Shown here piece by piece: positions 1-9,300 of a DNA stretch of 19,809 nt; the first letter of the stretch is position 1; the number at the start of each line of letters is the position of its first letter. The DNA is from Mucor racemosus (taxonomy: Eukaryota; Mucoromycota; Mucoromycetes; Mucorales; Mucoraceae), in contig JAPEHQ010000039.1 in the NCBI GenBank assembly GCA_027405735.1, forward strand, positions 1 to 19,809. Reading direction: 5' to 3'. A program made the translations under genes and the position numbers. The notes under the pieces are model-generated. The model ran no database searches, had not been told where the DNA came from, and saw nothing but the letters and a program-made list of their open reading frames with translations.

Positions 1-153
1 TCCATCATTCCGAAAATTCATCTTTAGATCGTGAATTGATGCCCATTACCACTATAAACTCTAACAATACAATCAACAAACAATAACAAAAGAAGCTCAA
101 AATTAGTAGATATTGAAGAAAATTTATCTGAAGAAGAAAGAGATTTATCTTAG
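1..153 (+). CDS. Possible 3' end of an unrecognised plus-strand gene (partial, frame unresolved)
   Basis: Frame 3 is open from position 3 to a TAA at 84-86, and frame 1 is open from 58 to a TAG at 151-153, ending in an acidic, coding-looking tail (VDIEENLSEEERDLS). The two parts are in different frames. They could be joined by a one-base frameshift near 80-85, as seen in two other genes here. Alternatively an intron of about 62 nt could join them (weak donor GTGAAT at 31, CTAAC branch-like site at 61-65, AG at 91-92), which links frame 2 upstream to frame 1. No domain is recognisable in about 50 residues. The DNA could also be non-coding; confidence is low. Confidence 0.25.
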
Positions 154-1062
154 ATTTAATATTAATACCCTTACTTTTATTATATACATTTACATTTATT
201 TTTATATAAAAAACTCTTAATTTCGAAATTATCAATTAAAAGACGCAAAAAATATTTGGCATATGCGTAAATGTGTGCTGATTTCCAAAATTCCAGTGAG
301 TCATATATACAACGTTGAAACAAATACTTTGAGCATGTAAATCCCATCTTTACAAAGGTTTTTACAGTTTGTATGTCATGTATCATACATAAAATGTACA
401 CAAATGAATGCTTGGAACTACAAATACAATTTTTTTATTTTACAATTAACATGAAAATTACGAGTATTAGCATAAATAAGCTTCTAGAGTTATCTGCCTT
501 GGTTCTTGGCACTATATTCTGCATTTATTGCTATACAAATAATGTAGGCTAGACATTTATTTAAAAAACTCTAAATTCATAAGAGAAATATAGCATGGAA
601 GATTCTGTTTTCACGTCATCATGCATATAAGATCCTTCGTCAAACTACAAGGTAACATTCTATGAAATACAACATTTTGTGTAGATTAGGATTGAAAGTA
701 TTATAATATAACAAAGTGTCAACTTGAATACTTTAGTTTTGGAGCAGTGTGTGACTGATGTCGGTTTGAAAAATGAGTTAAATCATCATTGAAATGAGCG
801 TATTTCAGTGGTTTTTGGCACTTTCGAGCATTGTAAAGCATACCAAATTATTGCTATTGTTCAACAGAGTCGATGTGTTGCACAATTTTGAATTTTATTA
901 TTAAATTTCCTCTCATTTTATATGAGGTATAACCTCATGAAAATCGGCATTTTAGACATTTTTCAATTTATTGACCCCATTTTAAAATGGGACTTTTTAC
1001 TAAGATATTAATGTATGAAATAATTGTATCAACCTTCTCACATGATTAACTAGTTTATTTGC
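154..1062. other. AT-rich intergenic region, no gene seen
   Basis: About 900 bp with stops in all frames and no recognisable tRNA, snoRNA or protein gene. It holds a hairpin with 7-bp arms (ATGAGGT at 922-928, ACCTCAT at 932-938) and a 16-bp perfect palindrome CCCATTTTAAAATGGG at 976-991. The last 100-180 bp may be a very decayed continuation of the transposon relic at 1063-1289: short matches such as TAATGTATGA and CTTCTCA occur in the same order as in the intact element's right-hand non-coding region (about 6030-6070). That extension is tentative. Confidence 0.5.
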
Positions 1063-1289
1063 AGATTGTTGGATATTCTGTTGAAATCAGGCACATTTTG
1101 TACATTTAAACTCAAAGATATTTTTAAACTCCAAAAACTAATATTTGAAGCTCAATAACTAATATTTCAATCTCAATAACTAGAATTAAAACCAAACTAG
1201 AATTCGAAGCAATTTTATTGGCTTACAAAAATTCAAACCATATAGATTATCCGACCACTTCTTTGAATGTATAATATGGCTTAAAATCG
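1063..1289 (-). mobile_element. Decayed right end of a fourth transposon copy (relic)
   Basis: This stretch aligns with 6098-6351, the right end of the intact element, and lies directly left of the first intact copy. About 180 bp are near-identical, including most of the subterminal repeats. There are several 1-4 base losses, for example CCAAACTAG where the intact copies have CCCAATAACTAG. The terminal part (about 1250-1283) is much more diverged and lacks the TIR end GAGAGCC, but the ATGGCTT and AAATCG blocks are kept in register. The relic thus occupies the position a fourth tandem unit would have. No coding part of the element is recognisable to its left. It may be an older insertion or a poorly corrected copy. 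Confidence 0.7.
1284..1289. repeat. Left target-site duplication, AAATCG
   Basis: The six bases immediately left of the first GGCTCC terminus equal the six bases immediately right of the last GAGCC terminus (16470-16475). The seventh base differs (A versus C), so the duplication is 6 bp as read. The same hexamer also occupies the register of the relic's own right boundary, so it may be an inherited rather than a fresh duplication. Confidence 0.65.
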
Positions 1290-1325
1290 GGCTCCGTGGC
1301 CATAACTGGGGTTTGATCCGACTAG
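1290..1325 (+). repeat. Left terminal inverted repeat of copy 1
   Basis: This starts GGCTCCGTGGCC and continues with ATAACTGGGG. Its reverse complement matches the right end (6295-6345) imperfectly, with a 4-bp gap after the CTGGGG block. The same sequence lies at 6352-6387 and 11414-11449 in copies 2 and 3. Confidence 0.8.
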
Positions 1326-1326
1326 A

Positions 1327-1371
1327 TTTTTTTTTTTTCAGGAGGGCGAAGCCTTCCTGAAAAAGAAAAAA
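1327..1371. other. Subterminal hairpin with 21-bp stem
   Basis: The core arms 1339-1347 and 1351-1359 pair over 9 bp with one G-T wobble around a GAA loop (1348-1350). The flanking T12 run (1327-1338) then pairs with A5-G-A6 (1360-1371), extending the stem to 21 bp with two wobbles. It sits 37 bp inside the left terminus, about 270 nt downstream of the transposase stop. Identical copies lie at 6389-6433 and 11451-11495. A role as end-recognition, barrier or 3'-RNA structure is not shown by the sequence. Confidence 0.75.
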
Positions 1372-1554
1372 TTCGGTAAAATGTGCATTAATTAATGAAA
1401 ATATGTCATTTCGATTAAAAAATACTAAACACATTAAATCCTAGCTTAAATGTATCTATATTTCCAAGTTATTGTATATATATACATTAGATTAAGATCA
1501 AATTTGTGTAAATTGAAGAATGAAAAAAAGCAGGTTTATGAGACATTGGATTGT

Positions 1555-1560
1555 TTTATT
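1555..1560 (-). terminator. Poly(A) signal AATAAA for transposase copy 1
   Basis: AATAAA on the minus strand, about 83 nt downstream of the TAG stop at 1643-1645 and inside the element. Each copy therefore carries its own 3' end signal (also at 6617-6622 and 11679-11684). Confidence 0.5.
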
Positions 1561-1642
1561 GAATCTGTAGTCGATAATTTCAGTTTAATGACTTGAGTTA
1601 GTGGTGATAATGAGTAATAACTTGGATAAAAAATTTATAAAT

Positions 1643-4600
1643 CTAAGGCGAGTAATGCTTGCAGTTTTTTATATGTTGTTTTCCTGGACATTTATACATG
1701 TTTTCAGGATCAATTGCTTTACATCTGGTACACCTTCTTGTTCTAGGTTTTTTTACAGAATTAATATCAGTTGTCAAAAGTACAGGACCTGCAATGAGTT
1801 GAGAGTGATCAGGCTGTAAAGGATCATCAGATTTTCTCTTGTTTGAAGTTAGTGGAGCAAATGAGAGACTACCTCGAAGAGGTGATGGGAGAATAGCAGG
1901 AGGAAAAGATGCAGCTGGTCTTTTTGAAGAATCAACTGCGTTCTTAACTTTTTTGATCATCTCTGCATTTTGAGGGATCTTGACACAGTCTTTGTAGGTA
2001 TTGTTACTTTGATACTTATTGAAAAAAGATTCAAGAATCTCGGGTATCTTATAAAACACTACTGGCTGCTGATTTTCTTTGAGTTTTCCATTAGTGTGAT
2101 TGCAGCGTTTACACCATTCTTGAGCCATTTCCATGAAATCGGGGTTGGTCTTTTCATGCATTTTCAGATCATTGTATATGTTCCAAAACAGTATTCTCTC
2201 TTCATCTGTATGTACAGGTACAATAGCATACTTCACATTCTGGCAGCTTGCAAGATATTGATACTGGGATAAATTTAATTTCGAGGCTTTAATCAATGGT
2301 AATGCAGAGAGCTGCAAAACTTGGGTAACCAAGGAATAACTACTAGAATCAACATCACTAGCAATGCCATCATCAGAAACATCTTCAGTATCAGTAGGCT
2401 TGTTTGAAGGCGCATCTTCGTTCTTTGCAGAGTCAGATTCGTTGAATGGCAACATGTTGAAATATGCTCTTGCAACGTCTGATATAGGACAAATACCGAA
2501 AGTTTCACCTTTTGGATCAAAATGGATAGCATTACCATCAGGATCATGGTAAGATCCTTGTACTGTAAGACCGAGTTCACTTTTTAAATGGTTGATGCCA
2601 TGAGTTAGCCAAGGATTGTAATGACCAGTATGCTTTATATTGTATCGATTCAAAGAACCAACCTTGAAGAAAATATTTAGTAACAAGCTCTTTCATTTAA
2701 CTTATAATATACTTACATCAGTATTATGTCGAAGCCTATAATCGGCTAATAGACAATTTGTCAATCTAGGGGAAGCATTATACATCGAGAATTTCCTTAT
2801 AATATTGGTGTGAACACCACCCTCCAAACTATTGGTTCCTCTGACACAGCGATAGACTGGGAGACCGAACTCATCAATTCTTCTTGTATAATATAAAGGT
2901 ACACCAACAGGATCCGAAATATGGCCTTTACTGATTGCATCGAGAATCTTGGCAGCTTGAGATTGACATTGTTTGTCGAACAGTTTTAGACCAGTCTTGA
3001 GATCCAATGAATTACCATAATGGCTAAAGAGAGCTGCAACAACCGGATAAAGTTGCTTTGGAGGAGGAATTGTGCGTCTAATCCGTTTGGAAATCCAGCT
3101 AGGCCTTGCTTTTACCATACGGTCCCAGGTTATCTGGTTGCGTTTTAAGGCTTCGGTAACCCGTTTCTTGTCTTCTTCATTCACGAGAAACAAAGCATCT
3201 CGAAAACGAGCCATAAACTCCTTGTGCATTCCATGCTTCTCCGAAACCGAGATGAAATCCATTAGGTGAAAAGCGTCTTTAAGCACCAAAGTTGGAATAG
3301 TAGCAGCCTCATCAGCTTGTAAAGGAGTTTCATCTTCAATATCACTTCTGGCTGTACGCAAACAGCGGGTATCGACGTTAATAATCAGGAACTCATCCTT
3401 AATAGCCTCAAAGGTTATTCTATTTCTATCGGAACTTCTGTTATCGTGGCTACAAATTGGTGCAAGAGCTCTATACTTGAAGACATTCAAGACCTTCACC
3501 GGCAAACATTTACTACAACCTTCGGCTCTTTCAACAACCTTTCCAACGGCTAATTGGCGACCTCTACATGTATTTGACGTAGCATATAGGTTGACATACG
3601 TGTTAATAGATACAGGTTTCTTAATAATACAATTAAGTTGTGGCAAAGCATCCATTGCGGCATTCAAATGTAAAGCTACATACGCATCATTTGCAGCATA
3701 TTCTCTTTGCTCCTTGGTAAGATCGGAGGACTCCCAATCACCGCATCTTATTCCAACTGGCTTTGGTAAGTACTTTCCAAAAATGTCTTGACAGAGACTT
3801 TGTAATGAGCACCCCTTCAATTTGTCCACGTAGCCTAACTCCAAATACTTGCTGCTTAATTCAATAAAAGCAAATGTATCATAGCTAGCTTTAGAAATTG
3901 CATAATCTCGGGACAGCTTCATAAGATCTTGCTTGACAGAACGTCCAATCTTTACAACATCATTACATTCAAGCAGAGTTTTGAGGTGTCTTGGTAAGTG
4001 AGCTCTTTTCTTCAAATGGAATAAGTAAACATTGTCTTGATGCGCAATTTGTATTAAAGAAACCTTCTGAACGATTGTTTTAGTTCTAATCAGATTAACA
4101 TTCCATTCGCAGTCGAAGCCAATGTAAACTGGAATAACTTCGCCGGTATTGGGGTCTGTTTGCAAATAATCAAGAATTCTTGACGCCATTAAATCCATCT
4201 GTTTGCCTGCTGAAAGATATAAAACTGTGACATTATCAGGGACCTTATAATGAGGGAGATTGGGATTTCCTTCTATTTCACTATTTGTGTGGACAACATT
4301 TTTTGTCAATGAAGGTATCCATTTTTCCAAAGATTGCTGATCACCAACGACATTATCAGTGTAAAACACCTTTGGCTCGGGTTGTTGGTTTGCAAGGTAT
4401 GTCTTCATCATCTGAGCAAAGCTTTCTTCTAATTGGGGAAGTGATTTAGTTGATGCTAAGACCATCATGCGAATTTCTTCAAATTCATTGCACAACGTAT
4501 ACAAAGCAGTAAAGATAGAGACACCATTTAATTGTGCGATTTGCTTGATTATCTTAAAAGTATGATCTCCTTTTAGTATAATACCACCAAGCTTCATCAT

Positions 4601-5827
4601 CTCAGAATCAACACGGTCCTTGATATTATCCATGTAGCTAGTATACACATATCCAATATAAGAAGCCGAAGGAACACTACCGTTGTAACCTTTTTTATCA
4701 TGGAATTCAGAAAACTCGGCTGCCTTCCCATTCCCAAAGGAGTTATTTGACTTATGCGAATAAGCTGCAGCAAGATATTGATACTGGAGTTTATCGTATC
4801 TTAAATGATGCATTTCTTGAAGGGTTTTGTGCAGACGTCCTGGACCAACTGAATTTTGCATCAATGGACGTAATAGGTCAACTAACATTATTGAAATACC
4901 AGATTTGTGAGTTAAAAGAGCCGGGAAATCACTTTGTACATGGTAAGGAAGCTGTCGGATGACTTCACTGTCGTAACCTGTATAACTATGCTTCGTATTT
5001 TTGGAACATACATAGCGAGAAGACATCATATAAAATGAGCTAAAATAAGTAGTTTAATTATAAAGTTGTCATAGATAAAAATATTATTACTTACTCGTTG
5101 ACATCAATAATACGGCGAGCATTTTCCAAAAAGCCTTTAACATTTAGATTACTATCACATTTAGGACAAGAAAGTTTTGATTCACCCGGCATTAAATATT
5201 GAGGAAACCACAAAAACAAGCGAGGCATGTATAACACATCCGGCCTTGGCCATCCTTGATTATGGTACACATTAAGATTAAAGCTAGGACTACCTTGAGA
5301 TACCCAGAAAGTCTTTCCTTCAGTGTATTCGGAAGGCGCTTTACCACGATTTGGGCCCTTTCGCAATCTATCAAGAACCTTCTTCGTTAAAATGTCCACT
5401 GGACTATCTTCTATGATTTGAAGAAACTCTTCTTCTTCTTTATGGATAGTAGACATATTGATAGGAAGAGTATCTTGATCTTCATCATCGTCATCATCGT
5501 CATCATCAGCGTCTAAACCGTCGTCTAAAGGCACAAAGGTAGCATTGAGATTCTGGTTTGCGATTACATTTGCCTATGTTTACATATTGTGAAAATATTA
5601 GAACGCTGCTTAACATTAATGATAGCAACTTTTAAGATTACCTCAGAATTAGAGTTTTCGGCTAATAGAATCGAGTCAGAACTTGATGTCTCGTTTGATG
5701 GAGAACTACTTTGATTGTTTGATTCGGTCATGAAAAATGAGTTCAATATCTTTTGAGATGGGTCTATTATCTTTTTGTTTCTAGAACCATTTTTTCGGCC
5801 ACGACCAATATTGTTAGACTTAGTCAT
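1643..5827 (-). CDS. DDE transposase with inserted DEDDy 3'-5' exonuclease (copy 1)
   Basis: Four exons (5827-5642, 5573-5095, 5039-2717, 2662-1643) join in phase through GT-AG introns of 68, 55 and 54 nt to give 4008 nt, 1335 residues. The start is the first ATG of the open frame. Residues 8-19 (GRGRKNGSRNKK) resemble an AT-hook. An acidic Asp tract follows at about 83-94. A Cys domain at about 155-240 (CPKC 198-201, C233) resembles DUF6729. D380 (GDHTFK) and D450 (YTDN) look like the first two DDE residues. A complete WRN/RNase D-like exonuclease spans about 526-692 (FDCEW D531/E533, D593, YAAND Y669/D673). DAFH (810-813) and RGTNSLEGGVH (E961) look like the rest of the DDE core. An NLS-like KKPRTRR (1300-1306) precedes a C-terminal CxxC...C...H...CxH knuckle (1307-1332). 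The exonuclease call is secure; the DDE assignment rests on motif order and spacing. It probably acts in the nucleus to move this element. The second Cys usually paired with C233 is not obvious. Confidence 0.85.
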
Positions 5828-6147
5828 TTTTTGAATCAATTAGAATAAGAAATCTAAGATAATGAAGCACAACTCGAAGGTTTTATTATGACAGATTTTA
5901 CATATTTATATATTTTTATTAACTCTCAGGGGTTAAGATTGCGATTAATTGACATTTCAAGGTCAAGCAGGGTTATTAAGACCCCTTCATTTTAATAATA
6001 AGATTAATTTTTAACTTATTGGGGTTTAATGTATGATTATTGTTATTTGGCTATGAAACTTCTCAACAAGATTCACTTGTTTTATCATTTTTTCTGTAGA
6101 TTGTTGGATATTATCTGTTGAAATCAGGCACATTTTGTACATTTAAA
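5828..6147. other. Transposon 5' non-coding region
   Basis: This non-coding DNA between the transposase start and the subterminal repeats contains the TATA-like box and several G4/C4-containing inverted segments (AGGGGTTAA near 5930, AAGACCCC near 5980, TTGGGGTTTAA near 6020) that could pair imperfectly. No further gene is seen. The same region lies at 10890-11209 and 15952-16271. Confidence 0.5.
5903..5912 (-). promoter_or_regulatory. TATA-like box of transposase copy 1
   Basis: TATATAAATA on the minus strand, 75 nt upstream of the ATG at 5827 and within the element. Each copy thus carries its own promoter candidate (also 10965-10974 and 16027-16036). No experimental support; AT-rich context makes chance matches possible. 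Confidence 0.4.
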
Positions 6148-6298
6148 CTCAAAATGATATTTTTAAACTCAAAAACTAATATTTGAAGCTCAATAACTAA
6201 TATTTCAATCTCAATAACTAGAATTAAAACCCAATAACTAGAATTCGAAGCAATTTTATTGGCTTACAAATAAATTCAAACCCAATAACTAGATTATC
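6148..6298. repeat. Subterminal 20-21-bp repeat array, copy 1
   Basis: Five consecutive degenerate repeats start at 6148, 6168, 6189, 6210 and 6230. Each begins CTCAA or CCCAA and most share the core CAATAACTA, followed by an A/T-rich half. A sixth, separated one starts at 6278. The 20-21-bp period puts equivalent bases on one face of the helix, as expected for a multi-site protein-binding array. Copies lie at 11210-11360 and 16272-16422, and a damaged version in the relic at about 1110-1235. No equivalent array is seen at the left end. Confidence 0.75.
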
Positions 6299-6345
6299 CG
6301 ACCACTTGATTGGATAAAACACACCCCAGCTATGGCTTGAGAGCC

Positions 6346-6351
6346 AAATCG
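6346..6351. repeat. AAATCG spacer, copy 1/copy 2 junction
   Basis: A single AAATCG separates the right terminus of copy 1 (GAGCC) from the left terminus of copy 2 (GGCTC). The abutted inverted ends form an imperfect palindrome centred on the spacer. Confidence 0.9.
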
Positions 6352-9300
6352 GGCTCCGTGGCCATAACTGGGGTTTGATCCGACTAGATTTTTTTTTTTT
6401 CAGGAGGGCGAAGCCTTCCTGAAAAAGAAAAAATTCGGTAAAATGTGCATTAATTAATGAAAATATGTCATTTCGATTAAAAAATACTAAACACATTAAA
6501 TCCTAGCTTAAATGTATCTATATTTCCAAGTTATTGTATATATATACATTAGATTAAGATCAAATTTGTGTAAATTGAAGAATGAAAAAAAGCAGGTTTA
6601 TGAGACATTGGATTGTTTTATTGAATCTGTAGTCGATAATTTCAGTTTAATGACTTGAGTTAGTGGTGATAATGAGTAATAACTTGGATAAAAAATTTAT
6701 AAATCTAAGGCGAGTAATGCTTGCAGTTTTTTATATGTTGTTTTCCTGGACATTTATACATGTTTTCAGGATCAATTGCTTTACATCTGGTACACCTTCT
6801 TGTTCTAGGTTTTTTTACAGAATTAATATCAGTTGTCAAAAGTACAGGACCTGCAATGAGTTGAGAGTGATCAGGCTGTAAAGGATCATCAGATTTTCTC
6901 TTGTTTGAAGTTAGTGGAGCAAATGAGAGACTACCTCGAAGAGGTGATGGGAGAATAGCAGGAGGAAAAGATGCAGCTGGTCTTTTTGAAGAATCAACTG
7001 CGTTCTTAACTTTTTTGATCATCTCTGCATTTTGAGGGATCTTGACACAGTCTTTGTAGGTATTGTTACTTTGATACTTATTGAAAAAAGATTCAAGAAT
7101 CTCGGGTATCTTATAAAACACTACTGGCTGCTGATTTTCTTTGAGTTTTCCATTAGTGTGATTGCAGCGTTTACACCATTCTTGAGCCATTTCCATGAAA
7201 TCGGGGTTGGTCTTTTCATGCATTTTCAGATCATTGTATATGTTCCAAAACAGTATTCTCTCTTCATCTGTATGTACAGGTACAATAGCATACTTCACAT
7301 TCTGGCAGCTTGCAAGATATTGATACTGGGATAAATTTAATTTCGAGGCTTTAATCAATGGTAATGCAGAGAGCTGCAAAACTTGGGTAACCAAGGAATA
7401 ACTACTAGAATCAACATCACTAGCAATGCCATCATCAGAAACATCTTCAGTATCAGTAGGCTTGTTTGAAGGCGCATCTTCGTTCTTTGCAGAGTCAGAT
7501 TCGTTGAATGGCAACATGTTGAAATATGCTCTTGCAACGTCTGATATAGGACAAATACCGAAAGTTTCACCTTTTGGATCAAAATGGATAGCATTACCAT
7601 CAGGATCATGGTAAGATCCTTGTACTGTAAGACCGAGTTCACTTTTTAAATGGTTGATGCCATGAGTTAGCCAAGGATTGTAATGACCAGTATGCTTTAT
7701 ATTGTATCGATTCAAAGAACCAACCTTGAAGAAAATATTTAGTAACAAGCTCTTTCATTTAACTTATAATATACTTACATCAGTATTATGTCGAAGCCTA
7801 TAATCGGCTAATAGACAATTTGTCAATCTAGGGGAAGCATTATACATCGAGAATTTCCTTATAATATTGGTGTGAACACCACCCTCCAAACTATTGGTTC
7901 CTCTGACACAGCGATAGACTGGGAGACCGAACTCATCAATTCTTCTTGTATAATATAAAGGTACACCAACAGGATCCGAAATATGGCCTTTACTGATTGC
8001 ATCGAGAATCTTGGCAGCTTGAGATTGACATTGTTTGTCGAACAGTTTTAGACCAGTCTTGAGATCCAATGAATTACCATAATGGCTAAAGAGAGCTGCA
8101 ACAACCGGATAAAGTTGCTTTGGAGGAGGAATTGTGCGTCTAATCCGTTTGGAAATCCAGCTAGGCCTTGCTTTTACCATACGGTCCCAGGTTATCTGGT
8201 TGCGTTTTAAGGCTTCGGTAACCCGTTTCTTGTCTTCTTCATTCACGAGAAACAAAGCATCTCGAAAACGAGCCATAAACTCCTTGTGCATTCCATGCTT
8301 CTCCGAAACCGAGATGAAATCCATTAGGTGAAAAGCGTCTTTAAGCACCAAAGTTGGAATAGTAGCAGCCTCATCAGCTTGTAAAGGAGTTTCATCTTCA
8401 ATATCACTTCTGGCTGTACGCAAACAGCGGGTATCGACGTTAATAATCAGGAACTCATCCTTAATAGCCTCAAAGGTTATTCTATTTCTATCGGAACTTC
8501 TGTTATCGTGGCTACAAATTGGTGCAAGAGCTCTATACTTGAAGACATTCAAGACCTTCACCGGCAAACATTTACTACAACCTTCGGCTCTTTCAACAAC
8601 CTTTCCAACGGCTAATTGGCGACCTCTACATGTATTTGACGTAGCATATAGGTTGACATACGTGTTAATAGATACAGGTTTCTTAATAATACAATTAAGT
8701 TGTGGCAAAGCATCCATTGCGGCATTCAAATGTAAAGCTACATACGCATCATTTGCAGCATATTCTCTTTGCTCCTTGGTAAGATCGGAGGACTCCCAAT
8801 CACCGCATCTTATTCCAACTGGCTTTGGTAAGTACTTTCCAAAAATGTCTTGACAGAGACTTTGTAATGAGCACCCCTTCAATTTGTCCACGTAGCCTAA
8901 CTCCAAATACTTGCTGCTTAATTCAATAAAAGCAAATGTATCATAGCTAGCTTTAGAAATTGCATAATCTCGGGACAGCTTCATAAGATCTTGCTTGACA
9001 GAACGTCCAATCTTTACAACATCATTACATTCAAGCAGAGTTTTGAGGTGTCTTGGTAAGTGAGCTCTTTTCTTCAAATGGAATAAGTAAACATTGTCTT
9101 GATGCGCAATTTGTATTAAAGAAACCTTCTGAACGATTGTTTTAGTTCTAATCAGATTAACATTCCATTCGCAGTCGAAGCCAATGTAAACTGGAATAAC
9201 TTCGCCGGTATTGGGGTCTGTTTGCAAATAATCAAGAATTCTTGACGCCATTAAATCCATCTGTTTGCCTGCTGAAAGATATAAAACTGTGACATTATCA

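Larger units (their letters stand above)
1290..6345 (-). mobile_element. DNA transposon copy 1 (5056 bp), DDE/exonuclease type
   Basis: The left terminus starts GGCTCCGTGGCC and the right terminus ends ATGGCTTGAGAGCC. Reversed, the right end aligns with the left at 17 of 22 positions (shared blocks GGCTC, GCCATA, CTGGGG), followed by a gapped second block (TTTGATCC versus TTTTATCC). This gives an imperfect TIR of about 32 bp. The ends are flanked by AAATCG. Inside lie a hairpin (1327-1371), a poly(A) signal, the four-exon transposase gene, a TATA-like box and the subterminal repeats (6148-6298). Superfamily is not assigned: a 6-bp duplication does not fit the usual 8-11 bp of MULE elements or 8 bp of hAT elements. 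No reverse transcriptase or LTR is present. Confidence 0.88.

Noticed and set aside
1186..1434. Minus-strand open frame across the left terminus (also 6224-6496 and 11286-11558)
   Set aside because: It runs through TIR, junction and hairpin, changes with the flank, and has no coding character.
1601..4962. Plus-strand open frames inside the transposon (for example 1970-2272, 3477-3791, 4747-4962)
   Set aside because: They lie antisense to the transposase exons, have no recognisable domain and fit the shadow of a strongly coding minus strand.
1643..5827. Four separate small genes per unit on the minus strand
   Set aside because: All three gaps have GT...AG boundaries of 54-68 nt that join the frames in phase, and the total is an exact multiple of three with one start and one stop.
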